The notes: a model not told the origin generated them from the letters alone. A stretch of DNA of 22,319 nt from DASYQV01 sp036005125 (GCA_036005125.1 DASYQV010000370.1:1-22319); one strand, 5' to 3'. Positions 13,873 through 21,369 are shown, numbered from the stretch's first letter. Made by a program: numbers and translations.

Positions 13873-16182
13873 GTGACTCTTGAGCGCACCCTTACCGAGA
13901 TCGATCACGCGCTGAATCGTCTCGCGTGCACGCAGATCGTCGAGGGAACCGGGGATGGTCAGGCCGTGACGGCTGCGCTCGAGGCGCATGCCGCGACGCT
14001 GGGGGCCTGGGAGACACCGGCAGCGCGCGACCTTGCCGAGACCTTGCGGACGCTTGCCGCGTCCGGTGCGAGCGAGGAAGACAAGCTTGGCGCGGCGCTG
14101 GCCGTGGTCGGCCGTTTCGCTGGGGCGTCTGCGACGTGCCCGGATGCAACGGCCGACCACGGGCAGCCCGACGCCTGCCACAAAGCCGTCAGCCACGAAG
14201 CACACGAAGAAACGATCAGCCACGACGCGCACGAAGGACACGAGAAGGAAGAACCAAACGAGTCCTTCCTTCGTGATCTTCGTGACCTTCGTGGCGAATC
14301 TCTCCGTGATCTTCGTGGCGAAGCGGCGCATGGTGATCGTCACGAGCCGGTGGCGGCCGACGACCTCGCCGCGCTGCAGGGCGACGCCGAGATGGCGGAA
14401 CTGTTCATCGGCGAGGCGCTGGATCATCTCGGGACCATCGAGAGCAAGCTGCTCGCCCTCGAGGAGCGTCCCGGCGACACCGGCCTGCTCAACGACATCT
14501 TCCGGCCATTCCACACAATCAAAGGCAACGCGGGTGCGCTGGGACTCCTCGGCGTTCAACGCGTGGCGCACACGGTGGAGACGCTGCTCGACCTCGCGCG
14601 CTCAGGCCAGCATCGCATCGGGCCGACCGAGGTGGATCTCGTGCTGCGCGCCGTCGATGTGCTGACCCTGATGGTCAACGACATCGGGAGGCGTCTCGAG
14701 GGCGCCCAGCCGGCGGCGCTCGGCGACGCGGCCGCATCGCTCGTCGAAAGCGTCACGCGGGTCATCGAGGGCGGCAAAGAAGGCGAGGAAAGCGAGTGGG
14801 GCCGGCTGCAGGAGGCCTCCGCGGCCGGCGGACCGCAACCAGTTCATCAGGATGGTACGACCTCCACTCCGCCCGGCGGTCCGCAGCAGCGGACCGCCCA
14901 ACCAGCACTGGCTTGTCGGGTCGCGCCGCAACCCGACGTGGAGGCCGGCTCCAGCCCAGCCCCCTCGGACAGAAGCGACGGCCGCCGCTGGGACGATGTG
15001 CCGGGCACCGGCGCGATCAAGGTCGAGACCCGCAAACTGGACAGTCTCGTCGACGCGATTGGCGAGCTGATGATCGTCCAGTCGCTCATCCAGGAAGACC
15101 CGGCGCTGGCAGCGCTCCTCGACGGGCGGCTCGCGCGCAACCTGGGACAGCTGAAGCGGATCACCGTCGACCTGCAGCGCAACGCGATGGCCCTCCGGAC
15201 GGTGCCGATTCGCCAGGCATTCCGGAAGGTCGAGCGCGTCGTGCGCGACATGAGCCGGAAGCTGGACAAGCCAATCGAGCTGACGCTCTCGGGAGAAGAC
15301 ACGGAGCTCGATCGAAAGGTGGTCGAGGAAATCACCGACCCGCTGATGCACATGGTCAGGAACAGCATGGACCACGGCATCGAGCCGCCCGACGTGCGTC
15401 AGGCGCGCGGCAAGCGCGCACAGGCAACCGTGTCGCTCAGCGCCTATCACCAGGGCGGGCAGATCGTCATCGAGATTTCCGACGACGGCGCGGGCCTCGA
15501 CACCGACAGAATCCGCCGCAAGGCGATCGAGCGGGGCCTGCTTTCACCTTCACCCGATGCGACCGCGACGCCAGAGGAGATCCATGCGCTCATCTTCGCG
15601 CCGGGTTTCTCGACCGCCGACACGGTGACCGAGATCTCGGGACGCGGCGTGGGGATGGACGTCGTGCGCCGGAACATCGAGGCGCTGCGCGGCCGCGTGG
15701 AGATCCGCACCAAACGCGGACGCGGGACGACGTTCGCCATCAAGCTGCCGCTGACGCTGGCGGTCGTCGACGGTCTGCTCGTCGCGGTGGGACGCGAGCG
15801 CTACGTGCTGCCGACCACCGTGGTGCGCGAGTCGCTGCGGCCGACACCGTCGCAAGTGCACACGGTCCAGGGCCAGCCCCGGATGCTGCAGGTACGGGAC
15901 GCGCTGCTGCCGCTCGTCTCGCTCGGCGATCTCTTCGGCATCGAGGCGATTGCGGATCCGGCGCAGGCCACGGTGGTCGTGATCGAGGTCGGCGGTACCC
16001 GCGTTGGGCTGGTCGTCGACGATCTGCTGACCAAACAGGAAGTCGTGATTAAAACGCTCGGCGAGACGTTCTCGACAGCGCGCGGCATCGCTGGCGGCGC
16101 GATTCTCTATGACGGCCGCGTCGGTCTCATCCTCGACCCGCACGGGATCCTCGATCTGATGCGCGGCGCGAACGCCGCGTAA
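13873..16182 (+). CDS. cheA: Chemotaxis-type histidine kinase CheA (no P2 domain, repeat-derived linkers)
   Basis: 769 residues from GTG 13873, with AGGTAG a few bases upstream. P1 (about 168-295) carries the phosphorylated His214 in FHTIKGNAGALG. P3 dimerisation is about 381-470. P4 catalytic boxes are LMHMVRNSMDHGIE (491-504), DDGAGLD (537-543) and GRGVGMD (590-596). P5, the CheW-like receptor-coupling domain, runs from about 633 to 763. It phosphorylates receiver proteins in response to arrays of receptors. Oddities: about 165 residues precede P1, where family members usually start with it; residues 102-150 are encoded by a CACGAAG/CTTCGTG palindromic repeat and are His/Glu-rich, then RDLR-repetitive; the stretch between P1 and P3 (about 300-380) is low-complexity, contains a second palindromic segment and leaves no room for a normal P2. 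There is no C-terminal receiver. It heads the operon cheA-cheW-cheR-cheX-like-cheB. Confidence 0.96.
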   Translation: MTLERTLTEIDHALNRLACTQIVEGTGDGQAVTAALEAHAATLGAWETPAARDLAETLRTLAASGASEEDKLGAALAVVGRFAGASATCPDATADHGQPDACHKAVSHEAHEETISHDAHEGHEKEEPNESFLRDLRDLRGESLRDLRGEAAHGDRHEPVAADDLAALQGDAEMAELFIGEALDHLGTIESKLLALEERPGDTGLLNDIFRPFHTIKGNAGALGLLGVQRVAHTVETLLDLARSGQHRIGPTEVDLVLRAVDVLTLMVNDIGRRLEGAQPAALGDAAASLVESVTRVIEGGKEGEESEWGRLQEASAAGGPQPVHQDGTTSTPPGGPQQRTAQPALACRVAPQPDVEAGSSPAPSDRSDGRRWDDVPGTGAIKVETRKLDSLVDAIGELMIVQSLIQEDPALAALLDGRLARNLGQLKRITVDLQRNAMALRTVPIRQAFRKVERVVRDMSRKLDKPIELTLSGEDTELDRKVVEEITDPLMHMVRNSMDHGIEPPDVRQARGKRAQATVSLSAYHQGGQIVIEISDDGAGLDTDRIRRKAIERGLLSPSPDATATPEEIHALIFAPGFSTADTVTEISGRGVGMDVVRRNIEALRGRVEIRTKRGRGTTFAIKLPLTLAVVDGLLVAVGRERYVLPTTVVRESLRPTPSQVHTVQGQPRMLQVRDALLPLVSLGDLFGIEAIADPAQATVVVIEVGGTRVGLVVDDLLTKQEVVIKTLGETFSTARGIAGGAILYDGRVGLILDPHGILDLMRGANAA
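14177..14322. repeat. CACGAAG/CTTCGTG palindromic repeat inside cheA coding sequence
   Basis: The left half (14177-14250) repeats CCACGAAG-, CACGAAG- and CACGAAGG-like units; the right half (14262-14322) repeats CTTCGTGATCTTCGTG, CTTCGTGGCGAA and similar units, the reverse complement of the left. The reading frame passes through it without a stop, encoding the His/Glu-rich stretch and the RDLRDLRGESLRDLRGE stretch. It is built like the intergenic palindromic arrays but of another unit. Confidence 0.85.
14861..14944. repeat. Nested inverted repeats inside cheA P1-P3 linker
   Basis: Three perfect pairs lie within 84 bases: CCTCCAC (14861-14867) with GTGGAGG (14938-14944); GGCGGTCCGC (14875-14884) with GCGGACCGCC (14889-14898), loop AGCA; GTCGGGT (14915-14921) with ACCCGAC (14931-14937). 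They encode part of the Pro/Gln/Thr-rich linker at about residues 330-358. This looks like a second palindromic element captured as linker. Confidence 0.75.
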
Positions 16183-16203
16183 CCGCAAGGACTGAAGACT
16201 CCT

Positions 16204-16707
16204 ATGACACCTGAAACCGCTACCCTCGAACTGCGTGGTGCCGATCACGCCGGCAAGTATCTGATTTTCGCGCTCGCGGAAGAGGAGTACGGCGTGCCCG
16301 TGCTCAAGGTTCGCGAGATCGTCAGGATGATGGACATCACAACCGTGCCGCACATGCCGCCGCACGTCCGGGGTGTCATCAACCTGCGCGGGAAAGTGAT
16401 TCCGGTCATCGACCTCCGCGTGAAGTTCGGGTTCCCGGCTCAGGAGTACACCGAGCGCACGTGCATCGTGATCGTCGAGGTCGCCCTTCCCGTGGCGCGC
16501 GTGATGATGGGAATCATCGTCGACCGTGTCGCGGAAGTCCTCTACCTCACGTCCCAGGACATCGAACCGACGCCCGAGTTCGGCGACCGCGTCCAGACCG
16601 ACTACATGCGCGGCATCGCGAAGGTGAAGGGACGCGTCAAGATTCTGATCGATCTGGATCGGGTGCTGGGCGGCGACGGCATCGGCGTGATGCCGCGCGT
16701 CATCTAG
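16204..16707 (+). CDS. cheW: CheW coupling protein
   Basis: 167 residues, ATG 21 bases after the cheA stop. The whole length is one CheW domain: KYLIFALAEEEYGVPVLKVREIV (written here as one strand pair plus helix, residues about 18-40), then PHVRGVINLRGKVIPVIDLR in the middle and GRVKILIDLDRVL near the end, all diagnostic. It has no catalytic residues; it links CheA P5 to receptor tips in the cytoplasmic array. Only this one CheW lies in the window. Its stop codon TAG is directly followed by the GTG of cheR, so the two are probably translationally coupled. Confidence 0.96.
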   Translation: MTPETATLELRGADHAGKYLIFALAEEEYGVPVLKVREIVRMMDITTVPHMPPHVRGVINLRGKVIPVIDLRVKFGFPAQEYTERTCIVIVEVALPVARVMMGIIVDRVAEVLYLTSQDIEPTPEFGDRVQTDYMRGIAKVKGRVKILIDLDRVLGGDGIGVMPRVI

Positions 16708-17571
16708 GTGAGCGGCTGCGTGTTGGACACCGCGACGTGGGCCGGCGATGCCGACATCAGGCTCGGCGATCTGGAGCTGACACGGATCATCCGCCTGGTC
16801 TACGCACGAAGCGGCATCACGCTCCACGAGGGCAAGCGGGCCCTCGTCGAGGCACGGCTGCGGAAACGGCTTCGCGCGCTCGGATGCGCGACGTTCGCGG
16901 AGTACCTCCGGTACGTCGAGTCCGACGCGACAGGGCAGGAACTCTCGGGTCTGCTCGACGCGATCGCGACGAAGCACACGAGCTTCTTCCGCGAAGAGCA
17001 GCACTTCCAGTTTCTCGAGACCCGGGTGCTTCCGGAGCTCAGGACGCGCGCGGGATCCATTCGCGTCTGGAGCGCCGCATGCGCAACCGGCGAGGAGCCT
17101 GTGACGCTCGCCATGACGCTTCTCGAGGCGCTGCCCCCGGTCGATCACGCGCGTCTCCGACTGATGGCGTCCGACCTGTCCAGGAACGCCCTGGCAATCG
17201 CACGCGCCGGTGTTTACCGTCTGGAACGCGTGACGACCGTGCCGCGGCCGTTGCTGCGCAAATACTTCGAGCGCGGGCTCGGTGCGCAGGCGGGGCTGGC
17301 GCGCGTTTCGGCCGGGCTCCGGAACGTCATCGATTACCGGCAGCTGAACCTGCTCGAGATCGCCTCGCTCGGTGAGCAGTTCGACGTCATCTTCTGTCGA
17401 AACGTGCTGATCTACTTCGACCGCGCCGTCCAGCAGCGCGTGATCTCGATGCTGGAGCGCCACCTGGCGCCCGGCGGCTATCTGTTCATCGCGCATTCGG
17501 AGAGTCTCAACACGCTCGACCATGGGCTCCGGTGGGTTGCGCCAGCCATTTACCAGCAGGTGCGGGCGTGA
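16708..17571 (+). CDS. cheR: Chemotaxis protein methyltransferase CheR
   Basis: 287 residues from GTG 16708, immediately after the cheW stop. The N-terminal helical domain (about 18-85) contains the Arg-rich helix VEARLRKRLRALG, which in CheR proteins recognises receptor methylation sites. The catalytic domain has TKHTSFFREEQHF (88-100), the S-adenosylmethionine loop WSAACATGEEP (121-131), ASDLSRNALAIARAGVY (154-170) and FCRNVLIYFD (229-238), all in the expected order and spacing. It should methylate glutamates of chemoreceptors, yet no receptor gene is in the window. There is no C-terminal pentapeptide-binding or TPR extension. Confidence 0.96.
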   Translation: MSGCVLDTATWAGDADIRLGDLELTRIIRLVYARSGITLHEGKRALVEARLRKRLRALGCATFAEYLRYVESDATGQELSGLLDAIATKHTSFFREEQHFQFLETRVLPELRTRAGSIRVWSAACATGEEPVTLAMTLLEALPPVDHARLRLMASDLSRNALAIARAGVYRLERVTTVPRPLLRKYFERGLGAQAGLARVSAGLRNVIDYRQLNLLEIASLGEQFDVIFCRNVLIYFDRAVQQRVISMLERHLAPGGYLFIAHSESLNTLDHGLRWVAPAIYQQVRA

Positions 17572-17670
17572 CGGGCGTGTACAGGTCGATCGTCGGGTCA
17601 CCGGTTTCCAGATGCGGAGGGCGGCGGCATCCAGGAGTTGCGATGAATCCGAACGGGATGATGGTGAGCA
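17572..17670. other. cheR to cheX-like spacer with a Shine-Dalgarno-preceded 21-codon frame
   Basis: The spacer holds AGGAG at about 17633-17637 followed by ATG at 17643. That ATG opens a frame of 21 codons (17643-17708) that overlaps the start of the CheX-like gene in another phase. This Shine-Dalgarno is better than any I see for the CheX-like ATG itself, so the mini-frame could couple translation into it. Whether the peptide is made is unknown. Confidence 0.35.
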
Positions 17671-18171
17671 ATGTCGTCAATGAGCCTGGATACGCACGTG
17701 GCCTCTAACGAAATCGCGCTCCGAGACGCGCTCGTCCGCGTTGCCGAAGAGAACTTCTTCGCGCTCATCGAGCCGGCAAACGGTGGGTGGCGCGCGCGGT
17801 GGTCGGAGCATTCCGACTGGCTCGATGCCACGGTGCCCTTCCGCGCCGGCCCGCGCGCCGTTGAGGCCGGCGCCCGCGACGGGGTGCTGCGCTGCCGGCT
17901 GCCGCGCCGCCTCGCCCGCGATCTTGCCGCGGCGTTTCTCGGTCTTCACGAGGACGAGCTCGCGCTCGACGCAGACGTTGTCGGCGACATGGCGGGTCAG
18001 TTCGCAAACATGGTGTGTGGCTCCTGGCTCACGGCCGCGTTTCCGTCGGCGCTCTTCGATCTCGAGCGTCCCGAAGTGATGCGCGAGCTGGACCCGCCGC
18101 CCGACGGCTGGTACGTGGCGCTCCTCAATGGACAGCCGATGGGAATCAGCCTCGCCGTTCAGGAGGCGTGA
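17671..18171 (+). CDS. CheX-like chemotaxis phosphatase-family protein with Gln in the active-site motif
   Basis: 166 residues from ATG 17671; ATG 17680 is an alternative. Frame analysis shows an in-phase TGA at 17665, so it cannot start earlier. The fold pattern matches CheX: strand VLRCRLPRRLARDLAAAFLG (72-91), acidic linker, helix DMAGQFANMVCGSW (106-119) and a C-terminal strand WYVALLNGQPMGISLAV. In CheX/CheC the helix carries ExxN; here it is Gln110-x-x-Asn113, with Gly117 kept. It may be a CheY-phosphate phosphatase of altered chemistry or a non-catalytic binding subunit. It sits between cheR and cheB in the same operon, and its TGA lies just ahead of the cheB start. The other CheX-type domain in the window (3-1238) keeps Glu. 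Confidence 0.78.
   Translation: MSSMSLDTHVASNEIALRDALVRVAEENFFALIEPANGGWRARWSEHSDWLDATVPFRAGPRAVEAGARDGVLRCRLPRRLARDLAAAFLGLHEDELALDADVVGDMAGQFANMVCGSWLTAAFPSALFDLERPEVMRELDPPPDGWYVALLNGQPMGISLAVQEA
18161..18166 (+). promoter_or_regulatory. Shine-Dalgarno AGGAGG deciding the cheB start
   Basis: AGGAGG lies inside the last codons of the CheX-like gene. It is 1 nt from a GTG at 18168 (too close) and 7 nt from a GTG at 18174 (ideal), so cheB translation most likely starts at 18174. Confidence 0.75.
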
Positions 18172-18173
18172 TC

Positions 18174-19235
18174 GTGGTCCCAATCAAGGTACTCGTCGTC
18201 GACGACTCGGCCATTGTCCGGAAGCTGCTCGCGGATGGACTCCGTGGCGCGCGGGATATCGAAGTGGTCGGGACCGCCGCGGACCCGTTCATCGCCCGCG
18301 ACATGATCGTCCGGCTCGAGCCGGATGTGCTGACGCTCGACATCGAGATGCCGCGAATGGACGGCCTCAGCTTTCTCCGTCGGCTGATGGCGCACCGGCC
18401 GATGCCGGTGATTATCATCAGCTCGCTCACACAGTCGGGGTCGGCCGCAACCATCGACGCGCTGCGCGCCGGCGCCGTCGATGTGATTCCGAAGCCGGGC
18501 GGCCCATACTCTGTCGGCGATATCACCGATCGCCTGCGCGAACGCATCCGCGCGCTGCGAGGTGTAACACCGGCCCGGCTTGCGCCCCCGGCGACAGTCC
18601 AGGACGACGCACGGCCGCCTGTCTCGTTCCAACAGGTGCGATGCGCAAATGCCGTGATCGCAATCGGCGCCTCGACCGGAGGGCCGCAGGCCATCGAGGC
18701 GCTTCTCACGCGGATGCCCGCGGAGGTGCCTCCCGTCGTCATCGTCCAGCATATGCCGGCGCGCTTCACGGGGGCATTTGCCAAACGCCTGGACGGCCTG
18801 TGCCCAATCCGCGTGGTGGAAGTCGAAGGAGGCGAGCGGCTCGAGCCCGGCGTGGCGTATATCGCACCGGGCGACCGCCACTTGCTGGTCGAACGCGGGA
18901 ACCGGGGACTGACCACCCGGCTGACAGACGGACCGGCGGTCCATCACCAGCGACCCGCGGTCGACGTGTTGTTTCACTCGCTGGCGCGGCTCGACGGGGT
19001 ACCCACTGTCGGGCTGCTGCTCACGGGGATGGGCCAGGACGGCGCCGACGGCATGGTGGCGCTCCGACGCGTGGGCGCGGAAACAATTGCCCAGGACGAG
19101 CGCTCGTGCGTTGTTTTTGGTATGCCGAAGGAAGCCATCGCGCGGGGTGGCGCTGCACATGTCGCCCCGCTGATACGAATTCCGACCTTGATCGCGGAAT
19201 CCTTCGCGCGCATGTCACGATGGCCCGCCGCATGA
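18174..19235 (+). CDS. cheB: Chemotaxis response regulator protein-glutamate methylesterase CheB
   Basis: 353 residues from GTG 18174, chosen by the AGGAGG seven bases upstream. Receiver domain 4-125: Asp10-Asp11, phospho-acceptor Asp56 in LTLDIEMPRMDG, Lys107 in PKPGG. After a short linker the methylesterase domain (160-348) has the Ser-His-Asp triad: Ser167 in GASTGG, His193 in QHMP and Asp289 in GMGQDGADGM. It removes methyl groups from (and can deamidate) chemoreceptors, activated by phosphate from CheA. With cheR it forms the adaptation pair, so receptors encoded elsewhere must be its targets. It is the last gene of the che operon. Confidence 0.97.
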   Translation: MVPIKVLVVDDSAIVRKLLADGLRGARDIEVVGTAADPFIARDMIVRLEPDVLTLDIEMPRMDGLSFLRRLMAHRPMPVIIISSLTQSGSAATIDALRAGAVDVIPKPGGPYSVGDITDRLRERIRALRGVTPARLAPPATVQDDARPPVSFQQVRCANAVIAIGASTGGPQAIEALLTRMPAEVPPVVIVQHMPARFTGAFAKRLDGLCPIRVVEVEGGERLEPGVAYIAPGDRHLLVERGNRGLTTRLTDGPAVHHQRPAVDVLFHSLARLDGVPTVGLLLTGMGQDGADGMVALRRVGAETIAQDERSCVVFGMPKEAIARGGAAHVAPLIRIPTLIAESFARMSRWPAA

Positions 19236-19417
19236 ATACACTGAATCAGTCCGTTATGCCCGCATAATGGATTCGGCGCGTGTCCGTCGACGTGTTCGGG
19301 ATGCCCCGAGCGCAGCCGAAGGACGAAGCGAAAAAAAGACTCTGGGTCAACCAGCAGCGCGCTGACTGGTTGACCGGTTAGCGGCTGAGGTTCGCACGCT
19401 CACCCGGACTCCCCCCG
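19236..19417. other. Intergenic region after cheB with a strong palindrome
   Basis: No gene is supported here. It contains an A-run at about 19331-19337 and a palindrome at 19345-19375 (separate entry). The fifth hybrid kinase begins right after it, so it probably holds that gene's promoter, which I could not place. Confidence 0.6.
19345..19375. promoter_or_regulatory. Inverted repeat GGTCAACCAG...CTGGTTGACC (operator or hairpin)
   Basis: A perfect 10-bp inverted repeat (19345-19354 with 19366-19375) surrounds the self-complementary CAGCGCGCTG. It lies 42 bases before the kinase 5 start. It could be a regulator-binding palindrome or the hairpin that ends the che transcript. Only on the minus strand is a T-run nearby, and it is seven bases away, so it is not a standard terminator. 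Confidence 0.5.
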
Positions 19418-21271
19418 ATGAGGCCAGCGAATCCTGAAGTTCTCCGTGTCCTCGTACTTGCCGGAGCAGGTGCTCCGGTCACGCCGCCACTTCTCCCTGC
19501 GGGCTCCTTCACCGTGGCCATCGAGCCGCGATCGGTCGGCCTCGATCTGCTGACCTCGACAGTCTGCGACGCGCTCATCGTCGAGGGCATGGAAGACGCG
19601 CGCTCGATTCGCGAGATCGTCGCGCGACGGCCCGATGCGCCAGTGCTCGTCGTCGCCAGCTCCGGCGATCAGACCGCCGCGCTCATTCGCGAGGGTGCCG
19701 ACGACGTGCTGGTTCGCGATGAGGTCACCGCATCCACGCTCGCCCGCGCGCTCGCCCACGCTGTCGCCCGACACCACAGCGAGTCGACGTTCCGAGCCCT
19801 TGCCGAGGGAAGTGCTGCAGCATTTTTCATTTACCAGGATTCGAAACTGCGGTACGTGAACCCGACATTGGAAGCGCTTCTCGGCTACAAAGCCGATGAA
19901 TTGATCGGCCGCGATCCGCTCGAGCTGATCCACCCGGATCACCATGCAGGGCTGGCGACTCGACGCGAAGGCCGTCCCCGCGCGGCAGGCGTCGAGGACC
20001 GGCGGGAGGTCCGGGTGCGCACGCGCAGCGGCGACGAACGATGGGTGGACCTGACGACCGCGCCGATTGTCTACTTGGGCCGCGCTGCCGTTGTCGGCAC
20101 GGCAATCGACATCACCGATCGCAAGGCGCTCGAACAGCGCGTCATGGCGAGCCAGCGCCTCGAGGCGGTCGGGCGCCTGGCCGGCGGCATCGCGCACGAC
20201 TTCAACAACCTGCTGCTCGTGATCAGCGGGCAGACCGAGCGCCTGCTGGAAGGTCTGGGCCGCGGGCATCCGCTGCGGGGCGCGGCGGCGGCCATACAAG
20301 GCGCCGCCCAACGCGCGGCGGCATTAACGCATCAGCTGCTGGCGTTCGGGCGCCGGCAGATGCTCATCCCGAGCCCAATCGATCTCAACACCGTGGTGGG
20401 TGACATGGAGGCGCTCCTGCGGCACGGTGTGGGTAAAGATGTCGCCGTCGTTACAGAGCTCACATACAACCTGCCGCGCGTTCGAGCCGACCGCGCGCAG
20501 ATTGAGCAGGTGCTGGTCAACCTCGCGGCGAACGCGCGCGATGCGATGCCGGAGGGAGGACAGCTGACGCTGACCACGGATGTCTTTGCCGTCACGGATG
20601 AGCTCCGCCGAAGCCGTCCGTGGCTGACCGACGGGAATTTCGTGCGGCTGCAGGTCACGGATACAGGCGTGGGCGTTTCACCGGACGCGCTGCCGCATCT
20701 CTTCGAGCCTTTCTTCACGACCAAGCCGGGCGGCCCGGGGAGCGGGCTCGGGCTCGCCACCGTCTATGGCGTCGTGAAACAGAGCGGCGGGTTCATCTGG
20801 GTCGACAGTCATCCAGGACAAGGCACCCGCGTCACGCTGCTGTTGCCGGCGGTCGAGGCGACGGTGCAGGAGCCGATGACAACGAGACCCGCGCCACGCG
20901 AAAATGCCGTGGTACTGCTGGTCGAGGATGAAGAGGCCGTCAGGGAGCTCCTCACGTCGGCGTTGGAACGGGCCGGGTTCGAGGTGCACGCCGCGACGAG
21001 CGGCGAGGAGGCACTGGAGCTCGAGCGCCAGCGGCGTTTCGACCTGCTGGTCACGGACGTGGTTCTTCCGAAGATCACCGGTCCACAGCTCGCGCGCGAG
21101 ATTCGTCACCGCTCGCCGGAGACGCGCGTGCTGTTCATGTCGGGCTATGCAGGCGATTCGCTCGACGCGGCCGAGAGCGGGGGGCCGCGCACCTTCATCC
21201 AGAAACCCTTCAGTTCCCGGGCGCTGGTCGATCGCGTGCGCGAGCTGCTGAATCAACCGCAGCCGCGTTAG
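19418..21271 (+). CDS. Hybrid histidine kinase 5, soluble (degenerate receiver, PAS, HisKA, HATPase, receiver)
   Basis: 617 residues, no membrane segment. Residues 8-118 look like a receiver whose acceptor Asp is replaced by Glu56 (DALIVEGMED) and whose KP is replaced by RD (about 100-101), i.e. a pseudo-receiver. PAS spans 122-236, HisKA has His260 in GGIAHDFNNLL, HATPase boxes are NLAANARDAM (368-377), DTGVGVS and GSGLGLA (441-447), and the C-terminal receiver (498-612) has Asp547 and Lys596. The kinase part is clearly related to kinases 1-4 but is more diverged. It probably takes a cytoplasmic or partner-protein input through the pseudo-receiver and PAS. ATG 19418 follows a C-run; no good Shine-Dalgarno is visible. 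Its stop TAG merges with the first base of the GGGTCAGA array. Confidence 0.92.
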   Translation: MRPANPEVLRVLVLAGAGAPVTPPLLPAGSFTVAIEPRSVGLDLLTSTVCDALIVEGMEDARSIREIVARRPDAPVLVVASSGDQTAALIREGADDVLVRDEVTASTLARALAHAVARHHSESTFRALAEGSAAAFFIYQDSKLRYVNPTLEALLGYKADELIGRDPLELIHPDHHAGLATRREGRPRAAGVEDRREVRVRTRSGDERWVDLTTAPIVYLGRAAVVGTAIDITDRKALEQRVMASQRLEAVGRLAGGIAHDFNNLLLVISGQTERLLEGLGRGHPLRGAAAAIQGAAQRAAALTHQLLAFGRRQMLIPSPIDLNTVVGDMEALLRHGVGKDVAVVTELTYNLPRVRADRAQIEQVLVNLAANARDAMPEGGQLTLTTDVFAVTDELRRSRPWLTDGNFVRLQVTDTGVGVSPDALPHLFEPFFTTKPGGPGSGLGLATVYGVVKQSGGFIWVDSHPGQGTRVTLLLPAVEATVQEPMTTRPAPRENAVVLLVEDEEAVRELLTSALERAGFEVHAATSGEEALELERQRRFDLLVTDVVLPKITGPQLAREIRHRSPETRVLFMSGYAGDSLDAAESGGPRTFIQKPFSSRALVDRVRELLNQPQPR

Positions 21272-21350
21272 GGTCAGACCAGGGTCAGACCGGGGTCAGA
21301 CCGGGGTCAGAACGGGGTCAGAACGGGGTCAGAACGGGGTCTGACCCTGG
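21271..21350. repeat. 11-bp GGGTCAGA(A/C)C(A/G) tandem array closed by one inverted copy
   Basis: Six tandem 11-base units (three GGGTCAGACC type, three GGGTCAGAAC type) are followed by GGGTCTGACCC in inverse sense, which can pair with any of the preceding units. The array starts at the last base of the kinase 5 stop codon and ends just before the DNA glycosylase gene. It differs in unit and period from the heptad islands but has the same logic of an array plus its complement. Confidence 0.9.
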
Positions 21351-21369
21351 TGATGGGGCGACTCAAGGT

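Noticed and set aside
15550..17601. 683-codon minus-strand frame opposite cheA, cheW and cheR
   Set aside because: It overlaps three certain genes and its sequence is compositionally typical of an antisense shadow (His/Arg/Asp-rich, no motifs).
19232..19267. Tiny 11-codon frame overlapping the cheB stop
   Set aside because: ATGA overlap with cheB but only 11 codons, no Shine-Dalgarno and no neighbour that would use it.
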